Source: Zwartia panacis (GTDB lineage Bacteria; Pseudomonadota; Gammaproteobacteria; Burkholderiales; Burkholderiaceae_B). Taken from it: 64,000 nucleotides of DNA. The stretch spans positions 85,684 through 149,683 of the forward strand of contig NZ_JAUHHF010000007.1 of assembly GCF_030410395.1 (NCBI RefSeq), written 5' to 3'. A program made the position numbers and the translations under genes. Positions within the stretch are counted from its first letter, which is position 1, and each line of letters opens with the position of its first letter. Positions 1-9,219 of this stretch are shown here, piece after piece. The notes under the pieces were generated by a model. The model was given only the letters and a program-made list of their open reading frames with translations, was not told the origin of the DNA and made no database searches.

Positions 1-1
1 T

Positions 2-793
2 GCGAAAACAGGTGCGGGTGGGAATATCGCGTCGGATATGGTGGCACGCGCCCAGCCTGATGGTTATACGTATTTGTTTGGCACAGCAGGTACGCATGCC
101 ATCAACCCTGCGTTGTACAAGAAACTCAGTTTTGACGTTGAAAATGACTTTACCCGGATTGCCATTTTGGGCGATGTGCCGAATGTCCTGTTGATTAATC
201 CAAAAAAGCATCCTGACATCAAAACATGTGCTGATTTGCTCAAACTGATGCGAGATAAACCCGGCACTTTGAATTACGGCTCCACGGGCAACGGCGCTTC
301 AACGCATTTGGCTGGCGCGCAGTTTGCCAGTGCAGCTAAAGTTGATATGGTCCATGTGCCTTACCGTGGACAAGGTCCCGCCATGACGGCTTTACTGGGT
401 GGGGATGTGGATATGTTTTTTAATCAAAGCGCGCCTGCCATCGCCTCAGTCAAGGGAGGGCGGACAATCGCTTTGGCGGTCACGAGCCCAACCAGGCTCA
501 GCGCCTTGCCAGATGTGCCGACAGTTGCCGAGGCATGTAATTTGCCAGGTTTTGTGAGCACAACATGGTATGGTTTGTTCGGTCCGGCCAAGTTGCCAGC
601 AGATATTTCGGCAAAGATGAGTGCTGAAATTGTAAAAATCGTCTCGACGCCTGAGTTTAAAGCATGGTTGACAGACACCCAGGGCATCACGCCTGCCGCT
701 GATCCAAGTCCGGCTGCTTTTGCCCGTATCCACAAAGAAGATCTCAAGAAATGGGCGGAAATCGTGAAAATTTCAGGCGCGCAGGTCGACTGA
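2..793 (+). CDS. Bug-family (TTT) periplasmic substrate-binding protein, 5' end missing
   Basis: The reading frame is open from the window edge, so the gene starts upstream; about 263 residues are visible and the signal peptide and first ligand-binding loop are lost. The visible start reads KTGAGGNIASDMVARAQPDGYT, the GGxxG...A.PDGYT segment typical of tripartite tricarboxylate transporter receptors (Bug/TctC family). These proteins bind small carboxylates or related anions in the periplasm and normally feed a TctAB permease. No permease is present here, which is common for Bug genes in Alcaligenaceae. The substrate cannot be predicted. It is followed after 54 bp by an unrelated efflux operon on the same strand. 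Confidence 0.93.
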   Translation, partial: AKTGAGGNIASDMVARAQPDGYTYLFGTAGTHAINPALYKKLSFDVENDFTRIAILGDVPNVLLINPKKHPDIKTCADLLKLMRDKPGTLNYGSTGNGASTHLAGAQFASAAKVDMVHVPYRGQGPAMTALLGGDVDMFFNQSAPAIASVKGGRTIALAVTSPTRLSALPDVPTVAEACNLPGFVSTTWYGLFGPAKLPADISAKMSAEIVKIVSTPEFKAWLTDTQGITPAADPSPAAFARIHKEDLKKWAEIVKISGAQVD

Positions 794-835
794 GTTTGTG
801 AGTATTTGGCATCGACGGGCGAGGTAAAAGTGCTT

Positions 836-841
836 TAGAAT
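836..841 (+). promoter_or_regulatory. possible -10 box (TAGAAT) for the RND operon
   Basis: TAGAAT matches the sigma70 -10 consensus at five of six positions and ends only six bases before the ATG at 848. If it is used, the transcript would be almost leaderless. No good -35 hexamer is seen at 16-18 bp spacing, so this is a weak assignment. Confidence 0.3.
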
Positions 842-847
842 CCGACG

Positions 848-2443
848 ATGCTTTCATCTCACACCGTTTTCTTAAAATTGTGGCTCCTCAGACGTATTTT
901 CCTAGTCTTTGGAGCCATTTCTGTTTCCGGCTGCATGGTGGGACCTGACTTTCAGGCTCCTGAGACTAAACTGCAAGCCCAGTTCAGTGATCCCCAAAAG
1001 ACTGAATTCACGGAACCGATTCCGACCTCTCTGGAAGGGGCGCCCAACCCTGTGCGATGGTGGGCAGGATTTAATGATCCAACTTTGACAGATTTGCTGG
1101 CTCGCGCCGCGAGAGACAACTTGTCCCTTCAGCGTGCGGCCATACGGATTTATCAGGCGCGTTCCCAGCTCGGCGTAGCAGATGCCAGCCTGTTACCAAC
1201 CGTGGGACTGAGTGGCGGCGCTGCGCGTAGCGATCAGCCCAATGCCTTGACGCAGTTTCTCAATATTTCCTCTGTTTCCACTACGCAAAATTTAGTCGTT
1301 CAGGCGAATTGGGAAATTGATTTTTGGGGTAAATATCGTCGCGGCATTGAAAGTACAGCTTCCTCACTGTTTTCGACCACCGCGGCCTACTATGCCGCGG
1401 ACGTTTCGCTCGCCGCGGATGTGGCAAATACCTACATCACGATTCGCAATTACCAGTCTCTGATCCGCGTGGCGCGCGCCAACCTTGCCTTGCAGGCAGA
1501 AAGTTTGCGTATCGCCTCATCCCGGTTTAAAAATGGTGCGACTTCCTTACTGGATCTCAGTCAGGCCGAGTCGCAGTACGAGCAGACTAAATCTGAGATT
1601 CCGACTTTGATTTCAGCGCTGAAAAATGCTGAATATGCCATGAGTATTTTGCTTGGCGAGACTCCGGATTTTTATGAAAAAACCTATGGCAAAACAACGG
1701 GTACTTTGCAGCCTCCCAAGTCGTTGCAAGTCGGGATCCCGAAGGATCTGTTGCGTCGTCGTCCGGATGTGTTGCAAGCCGAGTACGCAGCGGCCGCCCA
1801 GTCCGCATTGATTGGGGTCAATACCGCAGCGTTATACCCAAGCTTCTCGTTGAGCGGATATTTCGGTTTCCAAAATGTCTCGGTGAATAACGTCAGTCAA
1901 TCCAGCTTATTCTCCTGGGACAACCGGACGGCTTCGATTGGAGGGAGCTTTATGTTCCCGCTTTTTTATCGCGGCGCCATCATTGACCAGATCCGCGTAC
2001 AGGATGCGGTGTTCCAAAGTAGCGTATTAGCTTATCAAAATCAGGTTTTACAAGCTCAAAAAGAAGTTGAACAAGCACTCACTGCGATTTCTACGACACG
2101 TAGTTCGACTGAAGACCTTAAAAAATCGGTCGCCGCAGCGCAGCGCGCCGCCACGCTGGCCTTGGACCGTTACAAAGCGGGACAAAATGACTACAACACT
2201 GTGATCGTGGCCCAGCAGCAACTTTTGCAAGTGCAAAACAGTTTGGTCCAGACACAAACAAACAATCTTCTTGGCTACGTTGCCGCTTTCAAGGCGCTTG
2301 GAGGAGGCTGGTCAGGTGAGTTCGCTGTGCCTGCCTTGCCCCCCGCCATGGTCAAGCAGATGCAGGAGAGAACAAATTGGGGCGATGCCTTGGCGAATCC
2401 TGCCGAGCCACGCCTAGTGAAGTCTAGTGAGACGATTCAATGA
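848..2443 (+). CDS. RND efflux outer-membrane factor lipoprotein (OprM/NodT family)
   Basis: A TolC-like outer-membrane channel of 531 residues that would form the exit duct of the efflux pump encoded downstream. The N-terminus has a hydrophobic segment ending in a lipobox (VSGC, near residue 29), followed by the family hallmark MVGPDFQAP. Two homologous outer-membrane-efflux repeats follow, with the characteristic segment IPKDLLRRRPDVLQAE in the second half. Length is slightly above the usual 460-500 because of a C-terminal extension. Its stop overlaps the adaptor start by 4 bp (ATGA), so translation is probably coupled. Gene order is unusual: the channel gene is first, whereas adaptor-pump-channel is commoner. 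Confidence 0.92.
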   Translation: MLSSHTVFLKLWLLRRIFLVFGAISVSGCMVGPDFQAPETKLQAQFSDPQKTEFTEPIPTSLEGAPNPVRWWAGFNDPTLTDLLARAARDNLSLQRAAIRIYQARSQLGVADASLLPTVGLSGGAARSDQPNALTQFLNISSVSTTQNLVVQANWEIDFWGKYRRGIESTASSLFSTTAAYYAADVSLAADVANTYITIRNYQSLIRVARANLALQAESLRIASSRFKNGATSLLDLSQAESQYEQTKSEIPTLISALKNAEYAMSILLGETPDFYEKTYGKTTGTLQPPKSLQVGIPKDLLRRRPDVLQAEYAAAAQSALIGVNTAALYPSFSLSGYFGFQNVSVNNVSQSSLFSWDNRTASIGGSFMFPLFYRGAIIDQIRVQDAVFQSSVLAYQNQVLQAQKEVEQALTAISTTRSSTEDLKKSVAAAQRAATLALDRYKAGQNDYNTVIVAQQQLLQVQNSLVQTQTNNLLGYVAAFKALGGGWSGEFAVPALPPAMVKQMQERTNWGDALANPAEPRLVKSSETIQ

Positions 2444-3570
2444 GCACGATGATAAACAACCATATTTCGAGAAGACTGCTTGGCGTGGGGGCGGCGTTAT
2501 TGTCTGTTTTCTTCTTAACAGCCTGCGACAAAAAGGCGCCTTCAAAAGTCAGTCCACCTCCTGCAGTCACCGTTGCGAAGCCCGTTTCTCAGGATGTACG
2601 AAGTTTTGAGATTTTTGATGGCAACGTTGCGGCCTATTTGTCCGTCGATCTCGAGGCACGTGTTCCCGGCTTTCTGACCAAAATTGCTTTTGATGACGGC
2701 GCATATGTCAAAAAAGATCAATTGCTTTTCGTCATTGAACAAGATCAATATGCGCAGCAGGTGAACCTCACGCGTGCGGTATTCGAAGAAGCGAAAATCG
2801 AAATCACACGTCAAAAAGCGCTTTTGAAAGACAACGCCACGTCGCAAGCTGCTGTCGACAAGGCGATGTCGCAGTACCTCCAGGCCGAAGCCAACCTCAA
2901 GCTGGCCGAAATCAATTTCGGCTATACCGAAGTTCGCGCGCCTTTTGATGGGTTGATGGGCCGACATTTGATCGATGTTGGCAACTACTTGGGTTCGAGT
3001 CCGCAAGGTGTCAAGCTTGCAACGATTCAAAAAATTGATCCGATCTATGTCTATTTTTCTATCAACGAACGCGATTTGTTGAAATATCAAAAACGTTTTG
3101 TCAATGAGAACGAGCGTAAGTCGCAAGTCAACAAACTCCCTGTGCATGTTCAGCTTCAGGGGGAAGAGGGCTTTCCGCACACGGGGACTCTGGACTTTGC
3201 CGCTAACCTGTTGAGCACCAGCACGGGTTCTCTTCAGCTGCGTGCAGAACTCCCCAATAACAAGTTCAATCTATTGCCAGGTCTGTATGCCAAAGTCCGG
3301 GTCGAATACGGTGAGCCCAGACTGGCGGTCCTGATTCCCAATAGCAGTGTGTTGACGGATCAACAGGGTGATTATGTTTTTGTCGTTGACGACACGCAAA
3401 AGGCTTCGCGTCGCAATATCAAGCGTGGTCAAAAGTTTGGACCGCTCGTCGAGGTCACGAGTGGTCTTAGTGCTGCCGATACGGTGATCATCAACGGTTT
3501 TATCAACGTCAGGGATGGTCTGGTTGTGAAACCCGAGCTCTCGAGCGTTGCACCCTTGCCTGCACGTTAA
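2440..3570 (+). CDS. RND efflux periplasmic adaptor lipoprotein (AcrA/MexA family)
   Basis: A membrane-fusion protein of 376 residues that would bridge the inner-membrane pump and outer-membrane channel. The N-terminal signal ends in a lipobox (LTAC, near residue 29) followed by DKK. The barrel-sandwich/lipoyl half-motifs (VDLEARVPGFLTKIAFDDGAYVKKDQ and the matching RAPFDGLMGRHLIDVGNYL) flank an alpha-hairpin of about 65 residues. A beta-barrel and membrane-proximal domain follow (LLPGLYAKVRVEYG). It overlaps the channel gene by 4 bp and lies 24 bp before the pump gene, forming a three-gene operon. No TetR or other local regulator is in view. Confidence 0.92.
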   Translation: MSTMINNHISRRLLGVGAALLSVFFLTACDKKAPSKVSPPPAVTVAKPVSQDVRSFEIFDGNVAAYLSVDLEARVPGFLTKIAFDDGAYVKKDQLLFVIEQDQYAQQVNLTRAVFEEAKIEITRQKALLKDNATSQAAVDKAMSQYLQAEANLKLAEINFGYTEVRAPFDGLMGRHLIDVGNYLGSSPQGVKLATIQKIDPIYVYFSINERDLLKYQKRFVNENERKSQVNKLPVHVQLQGEEGFPHTGTLDFAANLLSTSTGSLQLRAELPNNKFNLLPGLYAKVRVEYGEPRLAVLIPNSSVLTDQQGDYVFVVDDTQKASRRNIKRGQKFGPLVEVTSGLSAADTVIINGFINVRDGLVVKPELSSVAPLPAR

Positions 3571-3594
3571 ATCAGCCAGGCAACAGGATCATCC

Positions 3595-6500
3595 ATGCTT
3601 TCTAAATTTTTCATCGAACGTCCGGTTCTTGGCAATGTGATCGCATTGATCACAATGTTGATTGGAGCTGTCTCCATTCTCGGTTTGCCGATTGCCCAAT
3701 ACCCGCCCATGACGCCGCCAACGGTGCAGGTCACGACCATGTGGCCTGGTGCGAGCGCCAGTCTGGTTCAGCAGTTGGTTGCCAGTAACATCGAGAATCA
3801 GGTCAACGGTGTAGAGAATATGCTCTACATGCAGTCGGATTCCACAAACGACGGCCGCTACACCTTGACAGTGACCTTCGAGGTGGGAACGGACCCAAAC
3901 ATGGCGCAGGTCACGGTTCAGAACCGGGTGGCGATCGCATTGGCCTCATTGCCTCAGGCCGTGCAAAAGCAAGGTGTGACCACCAAAGTTCAGTCGACAT
4001 CCATTTTGCAGTTCGTGACGCTGACCTCCAGTAACCCTGAGCATGATGCCCTGTTTCTGAGTAACTTTGCCAACTTGCAATTGCAAAACCGGCTGGCACG
4101 GATACCAGGTGTCGCGGCCGCGAACGTATTTGGTGTGGGCAATTACAGTATGCGGATCTGGTTGGATCCAGCACAGCTCAAAATGCGTAATTTGACACCC
4201 ACTGATGTCGCGACAGCCATTAGTCGTCAGAACGTCATGTTGGCTGCGGGGCAGGTTGGAGCGCCACCTGTTCCAATGGGGCAGGATTTTCAGCTGACGT
4301 TGAATGTCACGAGTGCGCTTGAAACGCCTGAGCAGTTCGAGCAAATTTTGCTTAAAACAAATGATCAAGGCGAGTTGACCCGTCTCAAGGACGTTGCACG
4401 TGTGGAGATGGGTAGCCAGAACTACAGCCAGTTTTTTCGTCTAGGGGATAAACCGGCTGGTGGTATCGCGATCTACCAGCTGCCTGCAGCCAACGCGATT
4501 GATGTCGCCAAGGCGGTCAGAGCCGAGATGGACAAGATCTCCAAGACTTTCCCCAAAGAAATCAAATGGGAAATTCCTTTTGACACCACGATGTTCGTGA
4601 CGGCTTCCATCACCGAGGTCTATCACACGCTATTCGAAGCAGGCATTTTGGTGCTGTTGGTCATTATGTTGTTTTTGCAGGATTGGCGCGCGACGCTGGT
4701 GCCCGCAACGACTGTGCCCGTCACGATTATTGGTGCATTCGCTTGTATGGCGGCGATGGGCTTTTCGATCAATTTATTAACGCTGTTCGCGATCGTCTTG
4801 TGTATTGGTATTGTGGTGGACGATGCGATTGTGGTAGTGGAGGGGGTCGCCAAGAAAGTCGAGCTTGGTCAGACTCCCCGCCAAGGTGCCATCAGTGCGA
4901 TGAATGAACTTCTTGGTCCGATCATCGGTATTACGTTGGTGCTCATGGCTGTATTTTTACCCGCCTCCTTCATTGCGGGAATTACAGGCCAGATGTATCG
5001 GCAGTTTGCGCTTGTGATTGCCGCCACTGCGTTGATCAGCGGTATTAACGCCGTGACGCTTAAACCCACGCAAGCCGCCCAGTTCATCACGCCTAAATTG
5101 CCTGGCGCGAAAAAGAATTGGTTTTTCGTCAAATTCGATCAGGTTTTTGAAAGGATCTCTGACTGGTACGCCAATCTGATGCACCATCTGATGGACAACA
5201 GAAAGATCACGTCCCTGGTGGGAATTGTGTTGATTATTGGCGCGATTATCGGATTGATCCGTTTGCCGACAGGTTTCATACCGAACGAAGATCAGGGGTA
5301 TCTCGTGGTTTCTGTTCAGTTACCCGATGCTGCGTCACTCACCCGTACACAGGCGGGGATGGCTAAAGTTGTCACCGCGATTGAAAAAGTCCCGGGTGTA
5401 CAGCAAGTTGTGTCGATTGGTGGTGTCAATGCGCTCAGCAACAACAGCTCCCAATCCAACACCGGTGTGATGTATGTCATTTTGAAACCCTGGGAGGCGC
5501 GTGGCAAGGTCAAGGGTGAGGATCTCAAGTCGATCTATGCCGGAATGAGCGAAGCTATAAAATCCATCCAGGAGGTCAGTGCAAACGTATTACTGCCTCC
5601 CGCGATTCCCGGGCTGGGTTTGTCGGGTGGTTTTCAAATGCAGTTGCAACTGATAGATGGCAGCAACGATTTTAAAAAGCTAGAACAAATTACCGAGGAA
5701 TTCCTTCAGCAGGCGCGCGCTCGGCCAGAAATCATGGCGATTTTTACGCCGTTCAGAAATAACGTCCCACAGCTCAAATTGACGTTTAATCCCTCCAGGG
5801 CTGAAACGCTAGGCGTGTCACTCGGTGATGCCTATGATGTTCTGCAGTCTTCGATTGGTTCAACCTACGTCAACCAGTTCTTCAAATACGGTCAGACTTA
5901 TCAGGTTTTCCTTCAGGCTGATGGCAAAAGTCGAGTGAGCCCCGATCAGATTAATCGCCTCTATGTGAAAAACAAGTCGGGCAACATGGTGCCGCTGGGA
6001 TCATTTATTGAGATCACGGAAACGACCGGTCCTGCGATTGCTTCGCAATACAATATTTATCCAACTGCCGCCATACTCGGTGCCGCAGCCGACGGTTATA
6101 GCTCAGGTCAGGTCATCACCGCGCTTGAGGAGTTGGCACGGACAACGTTACCCGAGTCGGCAAGCTTTGAGTGGACAGCGATGTCCTATCAGGAGAAGTT
6201 GGTTGGAAATACGGTTGTATTAGTTTTTGCGCTCTCTATCTTGCTGGTCTACTTAGTCCTTGCGGCACAGTATGAGTCTTGGTCAGCTCCGATTTCGGTG
6301 ATTCTGGCTGTTCCTCTTGCGCTTGTCGGCACGGTCATCGCATTATCTGCGACAGGACTTGCCAACAATATTTATGTTCAGATCGGTTTGGTTCTAATGA
6401 TTGCGCTCGCCTCCAAAAATGCAATTTTGATTGTCGAAGTCGCACTCGAAGAGCGCAAAAAGGGTTTATCTCCAGTCGAAGCTGCTCTGAAGGCCTCTCA

Positions 6501-6786
6501 TGAGCGGTTCCGACCGATTGTGATGACATCGATCGCGTTTATCTTGGGGGTCGTCCCGTTGCTGACGGCCTCAGGCGCGGGTGCTGCCGCCCGGGTCTCG
6601 ATTGGCATCACAGTATTCAGCGGGATGATTGCCTCTACGTGTTTGGCGGTCGCGCTGGTGCCTGTGTTTTATGTCGAGATTCAGACCTGGGTAGAAAAGC
6701 GTCAGGCCAAGCACGAAGCTAAAGCTGCCGCGCGTTTGGCGGCGCATGAGCGAGCGATGGCTGACAAGAACACGTCGCAGTCATGA
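3595..6786 (+). CDS. RND multidrug efflux inner-membrane pump (HAE1 family, AcrB/MexB-like)
   Basis: A proton-driven drug/proton antiporter of 1063 residues, within the normal HAE1 length. It begins with the family signature MLSKFFIERPVLGNVIALI. The first transmembrane bundle near residues 340-500 carries the proton-relay aspartate pair in GIVVDDAIVVVE, and the two large periplasmic porter regions are separated by a second bundle near residues 540-560 and 870-1040 (VLAAQYESWSAP, KNAILIVEVA). The C-terminus is charged and Ala/Lys-rich. It completes the operon with the preceding channel and adaptor genes. Substrates are likely hydrophobic drugs or detergents but cannot be specified from sequence. 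Confidence 0.94.
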   Translation: MLSKFFIERPVLGNVIALITMLIGAVSILGLPIAQYPPMTPPTVQVTTMWPGASASLVQQLVASNIENQVNGVENMLYMQSDSTNDGRYTLTVTFEVGTDPNMAQVTVQNRVAIALASLPQAVQKQGVTTKVQSTSILQFVTLTSSNPEHDALFLSNFANLQLQNRLARIPGVAAANVFGVGNYSMRIWLDPAQLKMRNLTPTDVATAISRQNVMLAAGQVGAPPVPMGQDFQLTLNVTSALETPEQFEQILLKTNDQGELTRLKDVARVEMGSQNYSQFFRLGDKPAGGIAIYQLPAANAIDVAKAVRAEMDKISKTFPKEIKWEIPFDTTMFVTASITEVYHTLFEAGILVLLVIMLFLQDWRATLVPATTVPVTIIGAFACMAAMGFSINLLTLFAIVLCIGIVVDDAIVVVEGVAKKVELGQTPRQGAISAMNELLGPIIGITLVLMAVFLPASFIAGITGQMYRQFALVIAATALISGINAVTLKPTQAAQFITPKLPGAKKNWFFVKFDQVFERISDWYANLMHHLMDNRKITSLVGIVLIIGAIIGLIRLPTGFIPNEDQGYLVVSVQLPDAASLTRTQAGMAKVVTAIEKVPGVQQVVSIGGVNALSNNSSQSNTGVMYVILKPWEARGKVKGEDLKSIYAGMSEAIKSIQEVSANVLLPPAIPGLGLSGGFQMQLQLIDGSNDFKKLEQITEEFLQQARARPEIMAIFTPFRNNVPQLKLTFNPSRAETLGVSLGDAYDVLQSSIGSTYVNQFFKYGQTYQVFLQADGKSRVSPDQINRLYVKNKSGNMVPLGSFIEITETTGPAIASQYNIYPTAAILGAAADGYSSGQVITALEELARTTLPESASFEWTAMSYQEKLVGNTVVLVFALSILLVYLVLAAQYESWSAPISVILAVPLALVGTVIALSATGLANNIYVQIGLVLMIALASKNAILIVEVALEERKKGLSPVEAALKASHERFRPIVMTSIAFILGVVPLLTASGAGAAARVSIGITVFSGMIASTCLAVALVPVFYVEIQTWVEKRQAKHEAKAAARLAAHERAMADKNTSQS

Positions 6787-6844
6787 GCTTTTCGCCCACG
6801 CTCTGCGATTAAACTCTCTTTTTAAATTGATCGAGATCATCTAA

Positions 6845-7369
6845 ATGGCACGCATTTCCTACGCAGACTTGAACAACCCCGAAGCCAAACCATTGGTGGA
6901 GCGCATTACCGCTGAACGCGGCAGTGTCTTGCATCTTTATCAAATGCTCTTGCACAGTCCACCAGTGGCGAGCGGCTGGTTAAATTACCTGACCGCGATT
7001 CGTCAACAAAGCTCCTTGCCAGGTGCTTTACGAGAGCTGGTCATTATGCGGATTGCGATTGTGAATGGTGCCCCTTACGAGGCAGAACAACACGCGCCGA
7101 TCGCCTTGCGTGAAGGCGTGACCCAAGCTCAATTAGATGATTTGGCTGATTGGAAGCAGTCCAAGCAATTCGATCCGACACAACGTGCTGTCCTGGCGTA
7201 TGCCGATGCCATGACTAAAGAAATTCACGTTTCTGCCGAGGTCTTTGCCGGCGTCAAAGCCTTGCTCAGTGAGCGACTCATTGTGGAGTTGACGGCAACG
7301 ATCGGCGCCTACAACATGGTTTCGCGTTTCCTCGAGGCCTTACAAATCCACTCGCACGACGCTCGATAA
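6845..7369 (+). CDS. carboxymuconolactone decarboxylase family protein
   Basis: A 174-residue all-helical protein of the CMD/AhpD-like superfamily. The core segment RELVIMRIAIVNGAPYEAEQHAPIALREGVT aligns with the family's E...H site. The CxxC pair of AhpD-type peroxidase partners is absent (GAPY at the equivalent place), so it is probably not a thiol oxidoreductase; it may be a decarboxylase-like or structural member. It lies 58 bp after the pump gene, but its product suggests a link to the catabolic genes that follow on the opposite strand rather than to efflux. The stop is followed by a 37-bp convergent gap. Confidence 0.82.
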   Translation: MARISYADLNNPEAKPLVERITAERGSVLHLYQMLLHSPPVASGWLNYLTAIRQQSSLPGALRELVIMRIAIVNGAPYEAEQHAPIALREGVTQAQLDDLADWKQSKQFDPTQRAVLAYADAMTKEIHVSAEVFAGVKALLSERLIVELTATIGAYNMVSRFLEALQIHSHDAR

Positions 7370-7406
7370 AAGTAACGTCGCGCGGGCGCTCCTTTTTAGG
7401 TTTTGA

Positions 7407-8195
7407 TCAAGATGTGTACAGTGGGTAGCCACCAGGCTCGGCATCCAGAAGTCTGAGCATGGCGTGCCATTCCAGTTCACCATAAGGGCGACGTACACCT
7501 GGCTGATATAGGTGTGCGGACTTTTCCAGAATTTCCTTTGGTGGAATGCAGAGTGCGGCGCCTGCTGCCATCGCATCGACTTGCGCACGACAAGACATTT
7601 CGAGCTGATACATCAAATTAAAGGCCTGAGGGACTGAAGCACCACTGGTCAATAATCCGTGATTTCGTAAGATCATCGCATTGTGTTGACCCAGATCCCT
7701 GACCAGACTTTCGCGTTCAGCCAGATCAATTGCCGGACCATTAAAGTCGTGATAACCAATATGGTTGTTAAAGCGGCTGGCCGTCTGAGTCATAGGCAGT
7801 AGACCGCAGTCCATTGAGGAAACCGCCATGCCTGCGCGCGTGTGAGTATGAATCACGCAGCTGATGTCTGGGCGAGCGGTGTGGATGCAACCATGGATGA
7901 CATAGCCGCTTTTGTTGATGCCGTAATCGGTGTCAGGCTTGCGAACAATTTCGCCCTCGACGGTGATGCGAACAAGACTGGAAGCTGTGATTTCTTTGTA
8001 GAGCAAGCCATACAAATTGATCAGCAAATCCTCGGTGCCCGGGATGCGAGCTGTGATGTGGTTGTAAATCATATCGGTCATCCCGTACTTGTCCATCAAG
8101 CGATAGCAAGCCGCTAATGTGACGCGTGTTTCCCATTCTTCGGGACTGACTTTGCCTTTCAGGGATTCGAAATTCGTTGAAAATTTACCGCTCAT
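7407..8195 (-). CDS. class II aldolase/adducin family protein
   Basis: A 262-residue metal-dependent aldolase/adducin-fold protein. The start is set at the ATG preceded by AGGAG six bases upstream; longer in-frame starts would run back into the neighbouring dehydrogenase gene. Zn-binding histidines are visible in CVIHTHTRAG (residues ~110-120) and in LRNHGLL (~195). Class II aldolases cleave or decarboxylate sugar-phosphate or keto-acid substrates; many adducin-like members in transport-catabolic clusters have no assigned reaction. It is the last gene of a minus-strand series beginning at 12783 and lies 31 bp after the dehydrogenase gene. Confidence 0.87.
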   Translation of the reverse strand: MSGKFSTNFESLKGKVSPEEWETRVTLAACYRLMDKYGMTDMIYNHITARIPGTEDLLINLYGLLYKEITASSLVRITVEGEIVRKPDTDYGINKSGYVIHGCIHTARPDISCVIHTHTRAGMAVSSMDCGLLPMTQTASRFNNHIGYHDFNGPAIDLAERESLVRDLGQHNAMILRNHGLLTSGASVPQAFNLMYQLEMSCRAQVDAMAAGAALCIPPKEILEKSAHLYQPGVRRPYGELEWHAMLRLLDAEPGGYPLYTS

Positions 8196-8226
8196 GATGA
8201 TCTCCTGGGTTTTTATTGGAATGTTC

Positions 8227-9204
8227 TTAGCCGGGCTGCGCGACAATGATATCGGCGGCATCCAGCGGTTGTTTATTGAAAAATAACTCAATGTTACGAA
8301 ACATATGTCCGACGATATGCGGAACGTTGTCATAGACACCACCGGCAGAATGCGGAGTGGCCACGACTTGATCCATATGGAGTAATGGATGGTCGGCGCG
8401 TGGTGGCTCACCCTCAAAGGTGTCTAAGCCTGCACTCGAGAGCTGTCCGGAGCGCAAGGCATCGATCAGATCGCCCTCATGGATGAGTTCGCCTCGAGCG
8501 GTGTTGATCAACATTGCGCCACGTTTCATTTTGTTGAATGTTTGCGCGTTAAAGAGATGTTTGGTTTGTTCAGTAAGAGGGGCGTGCAGACTCAAAATAT
8601 CGCTTTGCGCCAGTAGCGTATCAAAGTCCACATGCCGCACATTGAATTCTTTTTCTGTTGCGGGATCAAGTCTTGTGCGGCTGTGGGTGATGAGGTTCAC
8701 ATTAAACCCGCTCAGCCGCTTGGCGACAAAGCGCGCGATATTGCCAAAACCAAATAAACCCACTGTTTTACCGTCAAGTTTTGCGCATACGGTGCGCAAC
8801 TCTGCGGCGATCCATTTGCCTTCCTGAAGACTGCGATGCGCAAGGGGTAATCGACGCGAGGTCGCAAGGATCAGCATCAAGGTGTGCTCGGAGACAGGGA
8901 TAGAAGTGGCACCAGCCGTGATGGCTACCGTCACACCCGCACGGCGGGCAGCTTCCAGATCAATCTTGTCTACGCCGATTCCCCATTTTTGGATCATCTT
9001 TAGGCGCGGTGCCTGACGAATCATCTGGTCTGTCACAAAAGTGCCTGCAGCCATGATGACCTCAGCCTGGTGCACCAGCTCAAGATGCTCTGCCTGATCA
9101 TTTGTTTTCGCAAAACTGATGGTGTAATGCGGTGGTGTCAACCCGCGGATGACCTCGATGGTCGGTTGGGCCATGGGGGTCAGAAAGACGATATGAGGAT
9201 GCAT
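8227..9204 (-). CDS. D-2-hydroxyacid dehydrogenase (NAD-binding)
   Basis: A 325-residue member of the formate/glycerate dehydrogenase family. The Rossmann motif is VGLFGFGNIARFVAKRL (around residues 145-165). The catalytic triad is recognisable as Arg in NTARGELI, Glu in DTFEGEPP and His in ATPHSAGG. It would interconvert a 2-keto acid and a D-2-hydroxy acid in the cytoplasm. It sits between the aldolase-like gene and an acyl-CoA ligase on the same strand (gaps of 31 and 15 bp), so it probably processes a product of the aldolase or a branch of the same pathway. Substrate is unknown. Confidence 0.9.
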   Translation of the reverse strand: MHPHIVFLTPMAQPTIEVIRGLTPPHYTISFAKTNDQAEHLELVHQAEVIMAAGTFVTDQMIRQAPRLKMIQKWGIGVDKIDLEAARRAGVTVAITAGATSIPVSEHTLMLILATSRRLPLAHRSLQEGKWIAAELRTVCAKLDGKTVGLFGFGNIARFVAKRLSGFNVNLITHSRTRLDPATEKEFNVRHVDFDTLLAQSDILSLHAPLTEQTKHLFNAQTFNKMKRGAMLINTARGELIHEGDLIDALRSGQLSSAGLDTFEGEPPRADHPLLHMDQVVATPHSAGGVYDNVPHIVGHMFRNIELFFNKQPLDAADIIVAQPG

Positions 9205-9219
9205 ACGTGAGATGAAAAA

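Noticed and set aside
2542..3180. 212-residue open frame antisense to the RND adaptor
   Set aside because: Entirely within a well-supported gene and without recognisable domain content.
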